A stretch of 64,000 bases of DNA, taken from Halicephalobus mephisto. Lineage: Eukaryota > Nematoda > Chromadorea > Rhabditida > Panagrolaimidae. The stretch is taken from contig SWDT01000154.1 of the NCBI GenBank assembly GCA_009193035.1, positions 1-64,000 on the forward strand, read 5' to 3'. Below, in pieces: positions 45,139 through 57,562 of this stretch. A program made the position numbers and the translations under genes. The notes beneath the pieces are model-generated. The model had not been told where the DNA came from and searched no databases. It saw nothing but the letters and a program-made list of their open reading frames with translations. Position 1 is the first letter of the stretch; the number at the start of each line of letters is the position of its first letter.

Positions 45139-46938
45139 ATGGAGTCAGATCAACGAGACGTCAAGTCCCTTCTTGCTGAAGCGAATTCCACAAAGAGACT
45201 AGCTTTCTTCGGAATCCTCGTCTCTACGGTGGCTACCATAACCGCGGCCGTCTGTATCCCTATGCTCTACAGTTATGTCCAATACGTCCAGTCTTCCTTG
45301 CAAGAAGAACTGGATTTCTGTGTCCATCAAACCGGCAATCTCTACAATGAATTTTCCAAGTATGAATCTCTGAAGGGATTTTCGGGAAGAGTTCAGAAGA
45401 GAGAAATCCAGAAATCCCCCTTCTACTTCCAAGTGAGACCCTTGTCTACTGCTTCTTATTCCAACATCAGAAGAGCTCCTCAAGCTGGAGGTTATGCTTC
45501 TGCCCAGGCCGCTGGCTATGGAGCTTCCGGAATCAACAGTGAGCCCGTTGTGACTGCTGCTGTTGGTGGTGGATCTTGTTGTTCTTGCGGAGTTGGAGAG
45601 GCTGGACCTCCAGGTCCTCCTGGTCCTGATGGAAAAGACGGAAATGACGGTCAAGCAGGAACTGACGGACAAGCCGGACCAGATGCTCCTCAGGATAAAA
45701 CTATGACTGCAGACGACTTCTGCTTCGATTGTCCTCCTGGTCCTGCCGGACCTCCCGGACTCGCTGGACCCAAAGGAGAACCCGGTCAGCCTGGAGCCAA
45801 TGGAAAAGACGGAGCCGCTGGAAATCCCGGACCTGCCGGAGAACCTGGACTTCCGGGTATCGCTGGACCACCTGGATCTGCTGGAGAACCCGGAACTCCC
45901 GGTGCTCCTGGAGCTATCAACGATGTCCCCGGAACTGCTGGACCACCTGGTCCTCCAGGTCCTCCCGGACCCCCTGGACCAGATGGACTTGCTGGCCCAC
46001 CAGCTGGAGCCGGAGTTCCCGGACCTCAAGGACCTCCTGGAGACGCCGGAAAGCCAGGACCCGACGGAGCCCCCGGAGAGAATGGTCAACCAGGAGAACT
46101 CGGAGCCCAAGGAGATTCTGGTGAGTTCAGATTAAATATAAAAGAAACAAATCCATCAGGATAACATGCGACACGAATAATATAATCCCAGATACAATTA
46201 TTACAGAAGAATTACATGAATTAAGAAGTGTTTTAACAATTTCCAAACTAACATGAATCTTCTGTGATCCATATATCTGTGGATAGAGTATTATCTTTTG
46301 CAAAAAAATCATAATTTCCTTGGAGTGTAAAACGTAACGAATACGTAACACTTCGTTCCGAAAGATCCCATAACTTTTATCCATCACTTCGTTACGAAAG
46401 ATCTCATAAATTTTATATAACTTTCAATGTTACTTCTTTCAAATGCTACAATTTTCCATAAGTATTGATTCTCCGTGCAAACCGTAACCGTTATGCTGTA
46501 CTCTTTGTCAAAGTTACCAATTGCCATGAAAATTACACGTAACAGTGATGTTTGCATTCGTTACTGAAACAAAAGTTACGGTTTTTCGTGAAACAAATAC
46601 AACCATCACTACTATGTGGTTTGTATGGAGAATCAATACTTATGGAAAATCGTAGCATTTGAAAGAAGTAACATTGAACGTTATATAAAATTTATAAGAT
46701 CTTTCGTAACTAAGTGATGGATAAAAGTCATGGGATCTTTCGTAACGAAGTGTTACATATTCGTTACATTTTACACTCCAAGGAAATTATGATTCTTGTA
46801 TATATAAACTTCATCCACCCCAATATTTCGTCATTGAAATTAATTTCTCTTTATTTTCAAAATCTCAAAAAAATTAATTCCATATTTTCAGGTTCCTGCA
46901 ATCACTGCCCCCCACCACGTACTGCTCCTGGTTACTAG
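45139..46938 (+). CDS. Cuticle collagen 2
   Basis: Exons 45139-46120 and 46892-46938; 342 aa. Same architecture as collagen 1: membrane-proximal [25 protein letters not shown], a basic processing site near VQKR, a GGGSCCSCG cluster, Gly-X-Y blocks interrupted at [10 protein letters not shown] and at a PPAGAG imperfection, and a short last exon encoding [13 protein letters not shown]. The donor is TCTG|GTGAGT; the acceptor is ATTTTCAG. Unlike collagen 1 (49-nt intron), the intron is 771 nt because it holds a foldback element. It converges on PGAP1 with 48 bp between stop codons. Confidence 0.93.
46307..46794. mobile_element. Large foldback element inside the collagen 2 intron
   Basis: The left arm (46307-46475) and right arm (about 46625-46794) are near-perfect inverted copies (ATAATTTCCTTGGAGTGTAA; CATTACTTCTTTCAAATGCT-type blocks), separated by ~150 bp that itself contains GTAACG repeats. 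The two mirrored ORFs beginning MMDKS on opposite strands are by-products of the palindrome. Insertion into the same intron position that is 49 nt in collagen 1 explains the intron length. Confidence 0.85.
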
Positions 46939-46986
46939 AGCCATTCTTTACCAATCCAATCCTCTGTTTTTTAAAGTGCAATAAAC

Positions 46987-49936
46987 CTATCCATATTTTA
47001 AAAATAAGACGTAGATACCATAAGTCATAATGCAGCTGGCTTCGATTGAGTAGAAATAGAACCCGAAGTCGTTGATCCCTGCCCAGTACTGTACTATAAA
47101 CGGAATAACTACGGTCAAAACCGACAGATTACTTCTCCCAGGGACTACAGTATGGATCCAGAAAAATATTGAAGACACAGTATACCCTACAGACGGAAAC
47201 TGAAAACCTGAGCCGTGCTTCAGGAAATCGATCATCGTTACCGTACCCGGGAGAGAGATAAGTAAAGTGAAGAGTAATTTCAAAGATTGACTAGAAGGAG
47301 ATTCTTTAGGGTTACGGTAAAAACAGTAAAGTAAGATCGATGTCAGGAATGGAGAAAAAAGTGAAGTAAAAACAGCAAAAGTACAAAGAACACGATTTTT
47401 CGTGAGTTGTGAATTTGACCTGGAAAATTCAAAATTAACGAAAAATAAAAATTAGGAATTTTACGTAATTTTGCGCATTTTTGATATTTTTAAATTTTTA
47501 GAAAAAGTATTTAAAACGAAGTAATCAAAACTCATAAATTCCAAATTTGAAGTCAAAATTGGAGGCTGATCTTCAGAATCCGGAGATTCTAAACTTGGAA
47601 TCGAAATTAAATATTAACCTTCAGAATCCGAAAACTCCTAATCTTGGAACTTCAAAGCTAAGCTTCAATTCTGACTTCAAGTCCCGAATCTACGGATTCA
47701 ATTGCTTAATTTTGGACGTTTTAAAAAAATCCAAAAATTGTCATTTTTCTTTTCTAGAGCTCCATACAAAAATGTAAAAAATTGTGTAGTTTTTAACAAC
47801 TTACTCATTTGTTTCAGGTTGCTTCATCCGGCTTCTCCAGAAGTTACTCCATCTATCAGAAGCCATCCTTATGGCGAGAGCCAATAGAAGACCCACGAAT
47901 TTCATAAAATACGGTACATTTAGAAATTCGAAACTGACTGCCATGACTGCAGTATGAACAAGAAGTACGGTAGCTTTCAAAAAATACATCGAACTCAAGA
48001 GTTCAAACTCAACAAAGACCAGATTTACCAGAATCAAAAAAGGCAAATAAGCGACCCATTCCAGCAGATTCTGTAAGCAACTTTTTAAAAACTCTACAGT
48101 AACCCATCACTTGCCTGTTTAATCGTACTAATCAAATCTAGTTTCACTTCCAAATTGTATTCACAGTCTTCTGAATCCAGAAAGTACAGAACTCCAGAAT
48201 CTCCTTCAGAATTGCGGATTTTCAACCAACTTTTTTTTCCTTCAGTTCTGGAGAATCTTCTGATTCCACTTCTGGTTTCGAAAAATACTCTATGGATTCC
48301 TCCAACTTTCCCAGGACAAGATCTCTCTACAGTAACACGGTAGACGTCAGAACGGGTACTGTACACTTCCATTTTCACAATTCCGCGAGAAATTTTAAAT
48401 TTTCTCTGAAGTCGTCGAGAAGAGAAAAAATTTGGCAATTCTAAGGGATTCTGAGATGGTGTAGAACTCAAGAACTAAAATTAAAAATAAAATTGAAAAA
48501 AATTTGGAATTTACCCAAAATTTGGAGCTGTTGGTGTTTGTGACGAAATCGGATCCAGCACAGTCATCAGGTAAGATTAAGGAATAAAAATTATCCATCG
48601 TCAAGTACCTAGTTTTTATCCTACAGTTGATTCCTCCATTAACGATAGATATCAATTCAGATCCAGAGGCTTTTCCTAAAACCAAAACTAAATCCGCATT
48701 TTTCCGGAATTTCACATATCCTTTTCCTTCGCATTTTGCGTCTTTCTGACACACTTGAAAATAATCTTTAACATTCTCCTTGACTGGATTTAGTTTTTTC
48801 AAATTTCTCTGAGGTCCTTGGAAGTGGTTCAGAATAACTAAATCAACATTTTCTCTGAACTTGGTCGGATTTTCGGCAAATTCAAAAATGATCCTTGAAT
48901 TTTGTCGGACTAGTTGATTACACCAAACAATGGCCTTGTGATCGGCCTCTAGCCAAACTCGATCAATCCCAGTGGAGGAAAAATGATAGATAGTAGGTAA
49001 ATCTGATTTTGTAAGGACTTCGGCAATCAGGTCGTCCTTCATTCCGCTGCTGATCGAAATCAACCTCACGTGAGAATTCAGTAATTTGGAGGAATTCCAA
49101 GACTTGTCAATGTCGTTCCAGAAGTTATACATCTCAGAATCCATCAAAATAGCTGGAATATACAAGTTGAAATTTTAAAAGTTTAAAATCAACCCACGAG
49201 GTCGCAAGTGGGGAGTCGAAAGGGTCAGTACGAAGGCCACTTTGTCCAAATTAAACCCATCTTTCCCGATAACTTGTCGGATCACGATCCCACCCATGGA
49301 ATGTCCGATGAAAATAATTCCAGGAGGAGGAACCCTGTACATGTCCCAGATGTACTCGACGGCTTTCTCGAGGTAGTCCGCTTGGCGTTGGATTGCTTTC
49401 GAGTTCAGTCCGCTGAATTCCTAAATTCCCACACATCAGTAAAATCATAAAATGCAAACTTACTTCATTAAAATCAAGAGCAAAAGTGTCAAAATGAAAC
49501 CCGGGATTCCTCAAAGTAGTTTTGTTTTGCAACAAGGATCCGATGGATCTCGCCTGCTTTCCCGATCCGGCGTTGCCAGGAACAAATATGACTGGAAATC
49601 CGTTTACTTCTCTCTTATTGCTGTAATTGACATAGTAAGTAAACTAATAACAAAGTTTACTTATAAAAGTAAGTAAAATAATAAAAAATTTCGCATATAA
49701 AACTAACATGAAATTTAAGTAATAATAAGCCTCGCCGTAGAGCCACAAAGAGTACCCGTAGTTTCCGTAATTGAACCCGACATCCTGAATGCTTCATGTA
49801 TTAAGTTAATCTGTAATCAGTTTACCATGTATTTAGGAGTATAGTACATGTAGGTCATCTCGCAGTCGTTTGGTTCAGATTCAAAAAATCCATTTCCGAA
49901 AGAAACTATACTTCCCAAAAACAGAAATATCAGCAT
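46987..49936 (-). CDS. GPI inositol-deacylase (PGAP1/Bst1 family)
   Basis: PGAP1 removes the inositol-linked acyl chain from GPI-anchored proteins in the ER. Exons (minus) 49936-49826, 49784-49708, 49620-49464, 49420-49198, 49152-48515, 48474-48115, 48070-47805, 47419-46987; 754 aa, shorter than the ~920-aa human protein. An N-terminal signal-anchor (MLIFLFLGSIVSFGNG) precedes the conserved CEMTYMYYTPKYM, LWLYGEA, VIFVPGNAGSGKQARSIGS and the lipase elbow IFIGHSMGG with catalytic Ser. TPHLRPP follows, then a beta-rich lumenal region and several C-terminal TM segments (exons 7-8). The intron after exon 6 is GC-AG (CAG|GCAAGT). The start lies 253 bp from the divergent SSADH start. Confidence 0.88.
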
Positions 49937-50189
49937 CACTATATGTCCTTCTCTAGCTTCTCTACCAATACGACACGAAAATTATATAAAAATAATCGAA
50001 AATAAAATAATAAAGAAGCTAAAAAAACATTATCAGTGTTCATAAAGCAATGGAAGGCCAAATTTTCCTTTCACAAAGAATTTCGGCTTTCTTCGTTATG
50101 GGAAAACTGGCCAAGTTTTTTCGTTGCTCGATGTAAACATTTCTTTTGAAATTTATTTTTTGATATAATTTTTTTCAATCTTGACCGAA
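49937..50189. promoter_or_regulatory. Shared promoter region between PGAP1 and SSADH
   Basis: 253 bp separate two divergent ATGs, so both promoters must overlap here. No specific factor site is claimed. Confidence 0.5.
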
Positions 50190-52359
50190 ATGAATTCCCG
50201 ATTGCTATTGAAGCAGACCAAACTCTGGAGTATTTCTATGAGAAGATTTAACTCCGAGTTTCTGCCGGAGGGCGGCAAAGCTTTCATCAATGGTAAACTT
50301 CTTTCGATTTCTTTTTTCATATATCAATTTCACTTTATTTCCAGGTAAATGGATGAATGCCATCAGTGGAAGGACATTTGAAGTGGTTGATCCATTTTCC
50401 AAGGAGATATTGGGCGATGTAGCTAACTGCGATCCTTCTGATGCTCAGATTGTTTGTTTTCTTTTTTGACACACGAATATTGTCATTTCCAGGCCGTCGG
50501 TGCTGCTAGAGAGGCTTTCAACAAATGGGGATTCGAAACCACTGCAAAGGAACGTGGGGCGATTCTGAATCGATGGTTCCAGATTCTGACGGCGAAACAG
50601 GACAGTCTCGCGGAGTTGCTGACCAAGGAGCAAGGCAAGCCTCTGGCTGAAGCCAAAGGGGAGATCCAGTACTCTGCTAGCTTTCTGGATTGGTATTCAG
50701 GAGAAGCCAGGAGGATCTACGGGGACATCGTCCAAGCCCCGGTCCTGAACCGTCAGCACTTCCACACCAGGGAACCCATCGGGGTTGTCGCTATTATCAC
50801 TCCTGTTTGTTCGTTTTTAACTACTTTTATATCAATATTTATTTCAGTGGAATTTCCCATCAGCAATGATAGCCCGGAAAGCAGCCGCAGCCATTGCCGC
50901 CGGCTGTACCCTGGTGATCAAGCCGGCTCAGGAAACTCCTTATTCCGCCCTCGCCCTGGCCCAAACCGCACAAGAAGCAGGATTACCCAGCGGCGTTTTC
51001 AACGTAATCCCTGCGGACCACGAAAACACAGCTGAGATTTCAAAGTATCTCTGTACAGCTCCAGAAGTCTCCTGCATCAGTTTCACCGGAAGCACACCTG
51101 TCGGAAAAGTGAGGATTTTTAAAAAACTATATTAGCCGAAAACTAGAGTTCAGATTTCCCCGAAATTTAACGTAGATCTTTAAAGAAGCGAAACAAGTCC
51201 GGAAAGATCTTATAGGAAAAAACTAACTATACTGTAGTTCCTCCTTTAGGATCTTTATCCCTCTCGCACTAGTTTCGAGATTTTTCTTTTTTAAATTAAT
51301 CTTTTTGGTCACGTGATTCGTGTTCCAGATTAAGTTAATCTAATTAAAAACAAGGATCTCAAAAAAGCGAACCCAATCTTGCGAAATAAAACGATTATTG
51401 TGTAGGTTTTAAATTAATTTTTTGGTCCCTTGATTCCTATTTTTGTTTCCAAAAAATTGGTCTAAAAACAAAAAAGGCAAAACTACTGTGATAAATGAAA
51501 CAATTTTTGCAGAATAATAAAATTCACAGTTATTTTATATCATTTTTTGAAATCAAATCTTCGAAAAAAAATAAAACCATATATTGATATTTATCGTAAT
51601 TTTTATTTTATTGTAATTACTGTATTTCAGCTTCTTCTTTCCCAATCGGCTTCCACTGTCAAGCGTGTGTGTCTGGAACTCGGGGGAAATGCCCCGTTTA
51701 TCGTGTTTGACTCTGCCGACCTGGACGTCAGTGTTCAAGGCTTGATCGCTTCTAAATTCAGATGTTCTGGTCAGACTTGTGTATCTGCGAATAGAATCTA
51801 CGTCCAATCAGGAATCCACGACAAGTTCGTCGAGAAACTCAAGGAAGCCATTTCGAAGTTGGTCTGTGGAAATGGATTAGATCCTAAAACCACCCAAGGT
51901 CCTTTGATAAACGACAAAGCCATCGAGAAAGTCAAATCCCTCGTTGATGACGCTGTAACCAAGAAAGCTACAGTTATCTCCGGAGGGAAAGTCATCGAAG
52001 GAACAAATCTCTTCGAACCAACAATCCTAACCAACGTCACAGAAGCCATGGAAATTGCAAATGTTGAAATCTTCGGTCCAGTTGTTGCAATTCAAAAATT
52101 CGATTCAGAAGATCAAGTTCTCAAAAGAGCCAACAACGTCCGTCATGGTCTTGCTGGATACATCTTCACCAACGATTACAAACAAATTTTCCGTGTTACC
52201 AGAAGACTCGAAACAGGCATGATCGGCATTAACGAAGGAGCCATAAGTGCTGCAGAAGGGGCATTCGGTGGAGTCAAGGAATCTGGTCTCGGCAGAGAAG
52301 GAGGACGTCAAGGAATCGACGAATTTACCCAATGGAAGTACCTGTGTTTAAAAACATGA
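50190..52359 (+). CDS. Succinate-semialdehyde dehydrogenase, mitochondrial (ALDH5 family)
   Basis: Exons 50190-50292, 50345-50451, 50493-50804, 50848-51108, 51631-52359; 503 aa. The N-terminal segment ([20 protein letters not shown]) is basic and hydroxylated, fitting a mitochondrial presequence. ALDH landmarks: [43 protein letters not shown], general base [12 protein letters not shown], catalytic Cys in [19 protein letters not shown] and ESGLGREGG near the end. ALDH5 oxidises succinate semialdehyde to succinate with NAD+, the last step of GABA catabolism. Family assignment within ALDHs rests on these motifs and overall length. Intact. Confidence 0.88.
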
Positions 52360-52578
52360 TCTAATTCCCAATGCCAATCTTGCCATATTAGTTGTAAAAT
52401 GTCCAAGTTTATCCAAGAATAGACACAAACATTGAAAACGCGCCAACTAAATCAAAAATGCAATCAAATTTAGCTTTAAAACATTAATCAAATACACGCA
52501 TGCACTTATAGAAGCAAGCGGGGATTTGAGAAAGAGGAGAAAGACCAGAAAAATTAAAACAAATAATTCTTGCATTAT

Positions 52579-54303
52579 TCAAGCCTTCAACTCACTAAAG
52601 TCGACAGGACCATGGACATTTCCGGCGACGGGTGCTTTGAGAGTAGATTCCCCTTCCCTCGTATAGAGATCAAAGTGTCCCATTAAAGAAGCCATCTGAT
52701 CAGGATTGTAAATTGGTTGTTCTCCGATTTTCTCGACCGCCTTGTTGAGAGCTTCGTTCTCAAGATTTTCATTTTCACGTTCATGCAGATCCACTTCATC
52801 CGCTTCCGATCCATTGATCGAACCCAAGACCGACTGACTAGGGGACATTCCAGCCCATTCGTATAGAGAACGTTTCCAAGCCCTCATCTGGGCATCCCAG
52901 GATCTGCGGGAATAATCGATAAACTTGTTCGGGGTCTTGGGATGAACCCCCTTCTTTCTTTTGTGCTTGGGAACCTCAGCCACATAACGTTGATAGACTT
53001 CTTTTTCTTTGGCTTTTTCGATTTCCTGAAAAAGCAGTTACTGTAACAATTGCAGGAAGAACCTTTACCTTTGTTCGTCGTTGCAAAGTGACTTCATCAT
53101 AGCACCATCCCTGCTTAGGGGTTTCCCAGCCTTCTCTGGGGTTCGGGCTCTCGATGGGCTTGCTCATGTTCTTTCCTCTACGGGAAGGGGTGGAATAAGC
53201 ACTGCTCGCTCTGGACTGGCTCATCTCCTGCTGAACACTGTTTCTAGAAGAACAACTTTCTCTCGAAGGAGTGTACATCCTGGCAGTTTTTCGCGGGATC
53301 CGGCCAGGAGTGGTGTCAGTTGTAGCTGTGGAACTGACGCTCAGTCTTCTCTTTCTTCCGCCTTGCTTGTCCGGAAGCTCGGGAGACCCGTCTTCGTTGA
53401 AAACTACGGTATTCGAACGACCAGTGGCCTTGTAGTCGACTTCAGGAAGCTGGACTCCTTGTTTGGCGGCGTCTTCTCTGAGAGCGTCAATCTGGGCCTC
53501 AATCCCGAAATCCCTCATGCCGGTGTTCTTCTCCCGAAGACGAGCAGAACGCCGAGCAAGAAGGATATTGGTCAAATTGGCCATGGTTTTTTCGAATTTA
53601 GGAGTTGGATCGGTTTTCTTCGGAGCAGCAGCTTTACGAGTTTTCTTGACCGAGACTTCCGCTTCTTCTTTTACTTCAACCCTGATTTCTTCCTTAACAA
53701 CTTCCTCTGTTTCAAGAACGAGCAAATCTCCACTGTCAGGATTCGTTTCCGGTAAAGTCGGAGGATTAGGAACCGGGTCGCTTTTAGCAACAGAACTCGA
53801 GCACTGGGTGGCTTCATTACTACTGTCATCGTACATCCAATCTGTCCAGGACTGACCCTTATGCTTATCCAAGATGCTAAAGTCTAACATCCTTCCTTTT
53901 ATCGGTGAAGCCTAAAACAGTTACTGTCACTATTTTAATAATCAAACAACTTTCATTTTTGGAAATCACCTCAAAAATACCTCCTCAAGCCTTGAAATCT
54001 CTCAATTTATATATCAACCTTATAATCAAAGTGGATTTTTGAGCAATTTTTACTATAAAAACCGGAAAATTTACATCACTGCGAAATTGTCTCGCCGCGA
54101 ATCTTCAGAAGCCGTAGTAGCCTACAGTTGCGGTTTTGCGAAACAGTAATTCCACAATTTCGTGTTTTAAAAATAAAAATTACAAAAATTCAAACCTGTG
54201 TTTTAGCGGTAGGTTTCGTAATCGGACTTTTGCTCTGAATTCCCCATGGATTCTTTGGATCACGACCACTTTTACGAGGTGTTACTGGTTTCTTTGGAGA
54301 CAT
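52579..54303 (-). CDS. cdl-1: Histone mRNA stem-loop binding protein (SLBP)
   Basis: Exons (minus) 54303-54196, 53911-53069, 53025-52579; 465 aa. Start [16 protein letters not shown], ten bases after a TTTTTAG acceptor-like site. The long middle is charged and Ser/Pro-rich (many SP/TP sites, suited to cell-cycle phosphorylation). The RNA-binding domain spans the exon 2-3 join: [34 protein letters not shown] (phosphorylatable TPNK), [24 protein letters not shown] binds the 3' stem-loop of replication histone mRNAs and directs their processing and translation. The C-terminal tail is acidic. The symbol is the C. elegans orthologue name. RPF1 lies 418 bp upstream on the same strand. Confidence 0.88.
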
Positions 54304-54721
54304 TGTAACGACCTAAAAACATATATTAATAAATTAAAATCAATACAATAGAAATATAGGGAGAAAATAAAACGCGACCATTCAAACAAAACTGAAAACA
54401 TGTTTTGGCGCCAAAATCGCGCGAAGAACCAAATTTGCGCGCGCTACAACAAGGAAGCTGGGAGAAATAGAGGCAAATCGGTCTCGGCACCAGACTGCTT
54501 TGCCGCAAACGAGGTCACTCAATCCAAGTTAATGGCATCCATTGTCGTAAAAAAAGCCAAACGAGGAAAACCTGGCCATGATCCAAAGGTAAAAAATCGA
54601 TAATTTTTCCGCCTAAAATTTCGCACAATTCAAACTCCTCAGAACAATAATATCAAATTTTTTCATTTTCCATAAAATCAACAATAACAACGGATAGACA
54701 AAGTAGTCAATTCCACTGTCT

Positions 54722-55788
54722 TCAAAGGTAAAATCGTCTTCTGCTGGACTCCATTTCATGACGTTTGAGAACCCACTCGTATTCTCCCTCCATCGGATCG
54801 AAAGTTCCTCTTTGTAGCCACTTCAGTCTCAATGTGAACCTCGGTCCGAGTTCGTGAAGCGCCGCCTTCTCTCCTTCCCGCTTGAACTCGTACCGGTGGT
54901 GGCGGAAAAAGATGTAATCTCGTTGATTGTGCCATGTGACCACTCGGCGTCCGGTAAAGTTAGGGTCCTGGGGGAACAAGCAGACGAACATCCGTGAAAT
55001 CAAGAGACCTAGACGAGTGTTAAAGTTGTTAAGGATGACTTCTGGGTAATGGCTAGTAGTTTCACCGACACCTTTGATGTCTTTCGGATAAGTGAGGCTG
55101 TTGATTTTGAAGTACGCTGTCGGGCCTTCTGGGAGATGACAGAGGATCATTCCATCTGGAACAAATAAACATGGTTTTTTAGATTACTTTAGTGATTTAC
55201 CTGGGAGGAATTTCTCTCTGTTTTCGTGGATAATAATCAGATCTGTGAATCCCTTCTCAATAGCCTGTTTTACAATTTTCTTGACAGGGATGCATCTTCT
55301 CGGGAAACACTCTGCGCCAGGAATGATCTTGGTCAAATCGAAGCAAAATTTGTGGGTGTCGACTCTGGCTTTCGGAGATGTAGTGATGATCACCTTCGGA
55401 GTTGTTTCCCTGTTGAAATAACTGGCCATCTGATCGTAGTCTTGGTCATGGAGGATTTCCTCGTCGTCGGCATCGACCATAGTCACGTCGGCCTCTCTCA
55501 TGTTCTCAATCGTCTTTGGTTTTTCCTTTGGTGAGGCTTCATCCCCGAGCATTTCACGTTCCTTCTTACGTTCTTCCCGACGTCTACGTTTCTCCTAAAA
55601 GATGGGGTTTGCAAAAACATCGGGAATTTAAACAAACTCACTTGACTCTTCATTTTCTTGATAATTCTCGCTCTATCACTTCTAGGAGTCTTTTCTTTCA
55701 GCTTCTCAAATTCCAAGGTGTCCTTGAAGCCTGCATCTCGGACAGGATCCGTGATTAGCTGTTCTTTGGATTTGAAACGTTTACCCAT
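54722..55788 (-). CDS. Ribosome production factor 1 (RPF1), Brix domain
   Basis: Exons (minus) 55788-55642, 55594-55201, 55155-54722; 324 aa. The ATG follows a TTTTTAG acceptor-like site by two bases, suggesting trans-splicing. A charged N-terminal helix ([13 protein letters not shown]) precedes the Brix domain: [81 protein letters not shown] and C-terminal [12 protein letters not shown]1 acts in the nucleolus in 27S pre-rRNA processing and 60S subunit assembly. Intact and of normal length for the family. Confidence 0.88.
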
Positions 55789-57562
55789 GTCTAAAAAGCC
55801 TATAAAAAGGATCCTCATATAAAATTCACGTAGATCACGAATGAATATACTAAAGTTTACTTCTCGAAAAAGACAAAAATTCAATTGGATAATGCAAATA
55901 AGGATCGTAGGACACCGACGATAAGTTCAAGTTTGGTGTTTCGAAACAAATTGATAAAGAAATTTGTTCATATATGAAAACTATGTTAAATGTACAGTAA
56001 CAGGTACGAGGAAGGTAAATGGGCGAAAATAAAGTAAAAAATAGGGAAATAAAACGAGAAAAATAAAAGTAAACGAGGAAACAGAAAAACGAGACGAAAA
56101 ACACAAGCGGCGGAACTCTCGAAAAGAAAATTTTCTTTCAGCGCTTTCTAAAAAAATTGAATTTTTTGAATAATTTTGTTTTTATAATAATTATTTTTTA
56201 CTACGATGTCTTGTAGAATTTTGAATTTCACAATTTTAAAATCAATTTCCCGAACAATTTGAATATAAAAAATTTAATTAAAAACTGAAAATTAAAAAAA
56301 AAATTAATAATTTTAAAATTCATAGATTTTTGAAAATTGACAAATTTAAATTTCAAATTTCAGAAAAATAATTTTGAAGATTTTTGTTTTTTTCTGAATG
56401 GAAAACTTCGAATTGTGTTTTTATCGAAAATCAAAAAAGTTTTAGGATAAACAGTACTACAGTATCTGCAACATTCTATGATGAAATAATTTCCTAAAAT
56501 AAAAAAATTAAATAAAAATTAACAAATTAGAAATTAACAAATATTTTGCAATGTCTCTACTGTAGGTGTAACCAATGGGACATTTCGAGTAATTTTCTAA
56601 AATTATTACTGTACTATTATAAGAATCGAAAATAACTACTTTTACGAAATTATTTTAAAAAGAATTTTAGTTTTCAGAAAATACAGTAGCCTAGATGATA
56701 ATTTTGGTTTTGTATGGCGATTTCGTAATCATGTTAGAAAAGTTGAATTTCCAAAATTGTCTCGACACGAATTTCTAAAAACTAAAAACTACAGTAATCT
56801 ACATGGTAATTTTGATTTTACGTGATGATTATTTCGTAACATTCATATTACAAAAATTTAGAAATCAAATTTTCGGAATTGTCTCGACACGAATTTCTAA
56901 AAACTACAGTAACTTACATGATAATCGCAATTTTTTATTATTTTGTAATTTTATTCGATTTCATAATCCGTTTTGGAATTGTTCTTCTTAGATGGATCTA
57001 GAAAGTCCTAAATTAGGGCTATATAGAGCACATAACCTTCCGTCCACCCCTAAAATTGAAAATTATATATGAAAGTAGTTTCAAATATTTTAAAAATCAT
57101 AATAAATATCTGTCGGATCCACTAAAAGCGGATTTTCCTGTTTCAAAAAATCCAAAAAATTAAATTTCAAAAAATATTATTTCGAAAAAATCCAAAAAAT
57201 ATTATTTCGAAAAATTCAAAAAATTTAATTTCGAAAAATTCCAAAAAAGCAAAAACGCCAGAGGGGATTCCTGTCCCAGACAGGAAACCGGTGATTAGAT
57301 TCTTGAACGGAATCAACCATTACTGAGGTTATTACTCTCTTTTTTGTCGTTTGTTTCTTATCCAAAGCCACATTCCGTCACAAAAATTTTGTGTTCATCG
57401 TGTCCAGCACTTTTCGAAAGACAGTTTTCTCTTTCGTTCCGTCGACAAGTAATCATTGAACCTGTGTCCCTATGTAATCGATTAAATTTCAATCCAACGT
57501 CAATATTAGTCCTGTTTGAAAAAAATATTTCCGTTGCCTCCATCATCATCCAGGCTACAAAA
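55789..57562. other. AT-rich intergenic between RPF1 and the first nuclear receptor
   Basis: No gene seen. A phrase TTGTCTCGACACGAATTTCT plus AAAACTACAGTAA recurs at about 56757 and 56878, and related GTCTCG-CGCGAAT phrases occur elsewhere (31725, 54085); these are short dispersed repeats. 57130-57250 carries degenerate AAAATTTCGAAAAAT repeats. Confidence 0.5.

Noticed and set aside
45199..46135. Ser/Arg-rich antisense ORF and Arg- or Leu-rich shifted ORFs over collagen 2
   Set aside because: Same repeat-shadow effect as in collagen 1.
46127..46938. Two mirrored ORFs starting MMDKS on opposite strands
   Set aside because: Both come from the arms of the foldback element and lie in a collagen intron.
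53081..53855. Two plus-strand ORFs of 224 and 130 codons
   Set aside because: Antisense of the charged SLBP exon 2; codon bias of that exon keeps the opposite frames open.
54400..54603. Plus-strand 67-codon ORF upstream of SLBP
   Set aside because: It lies antisense in the RPF1-SLBP gap; a possible donor follows, but no downstream exon continues the frame.
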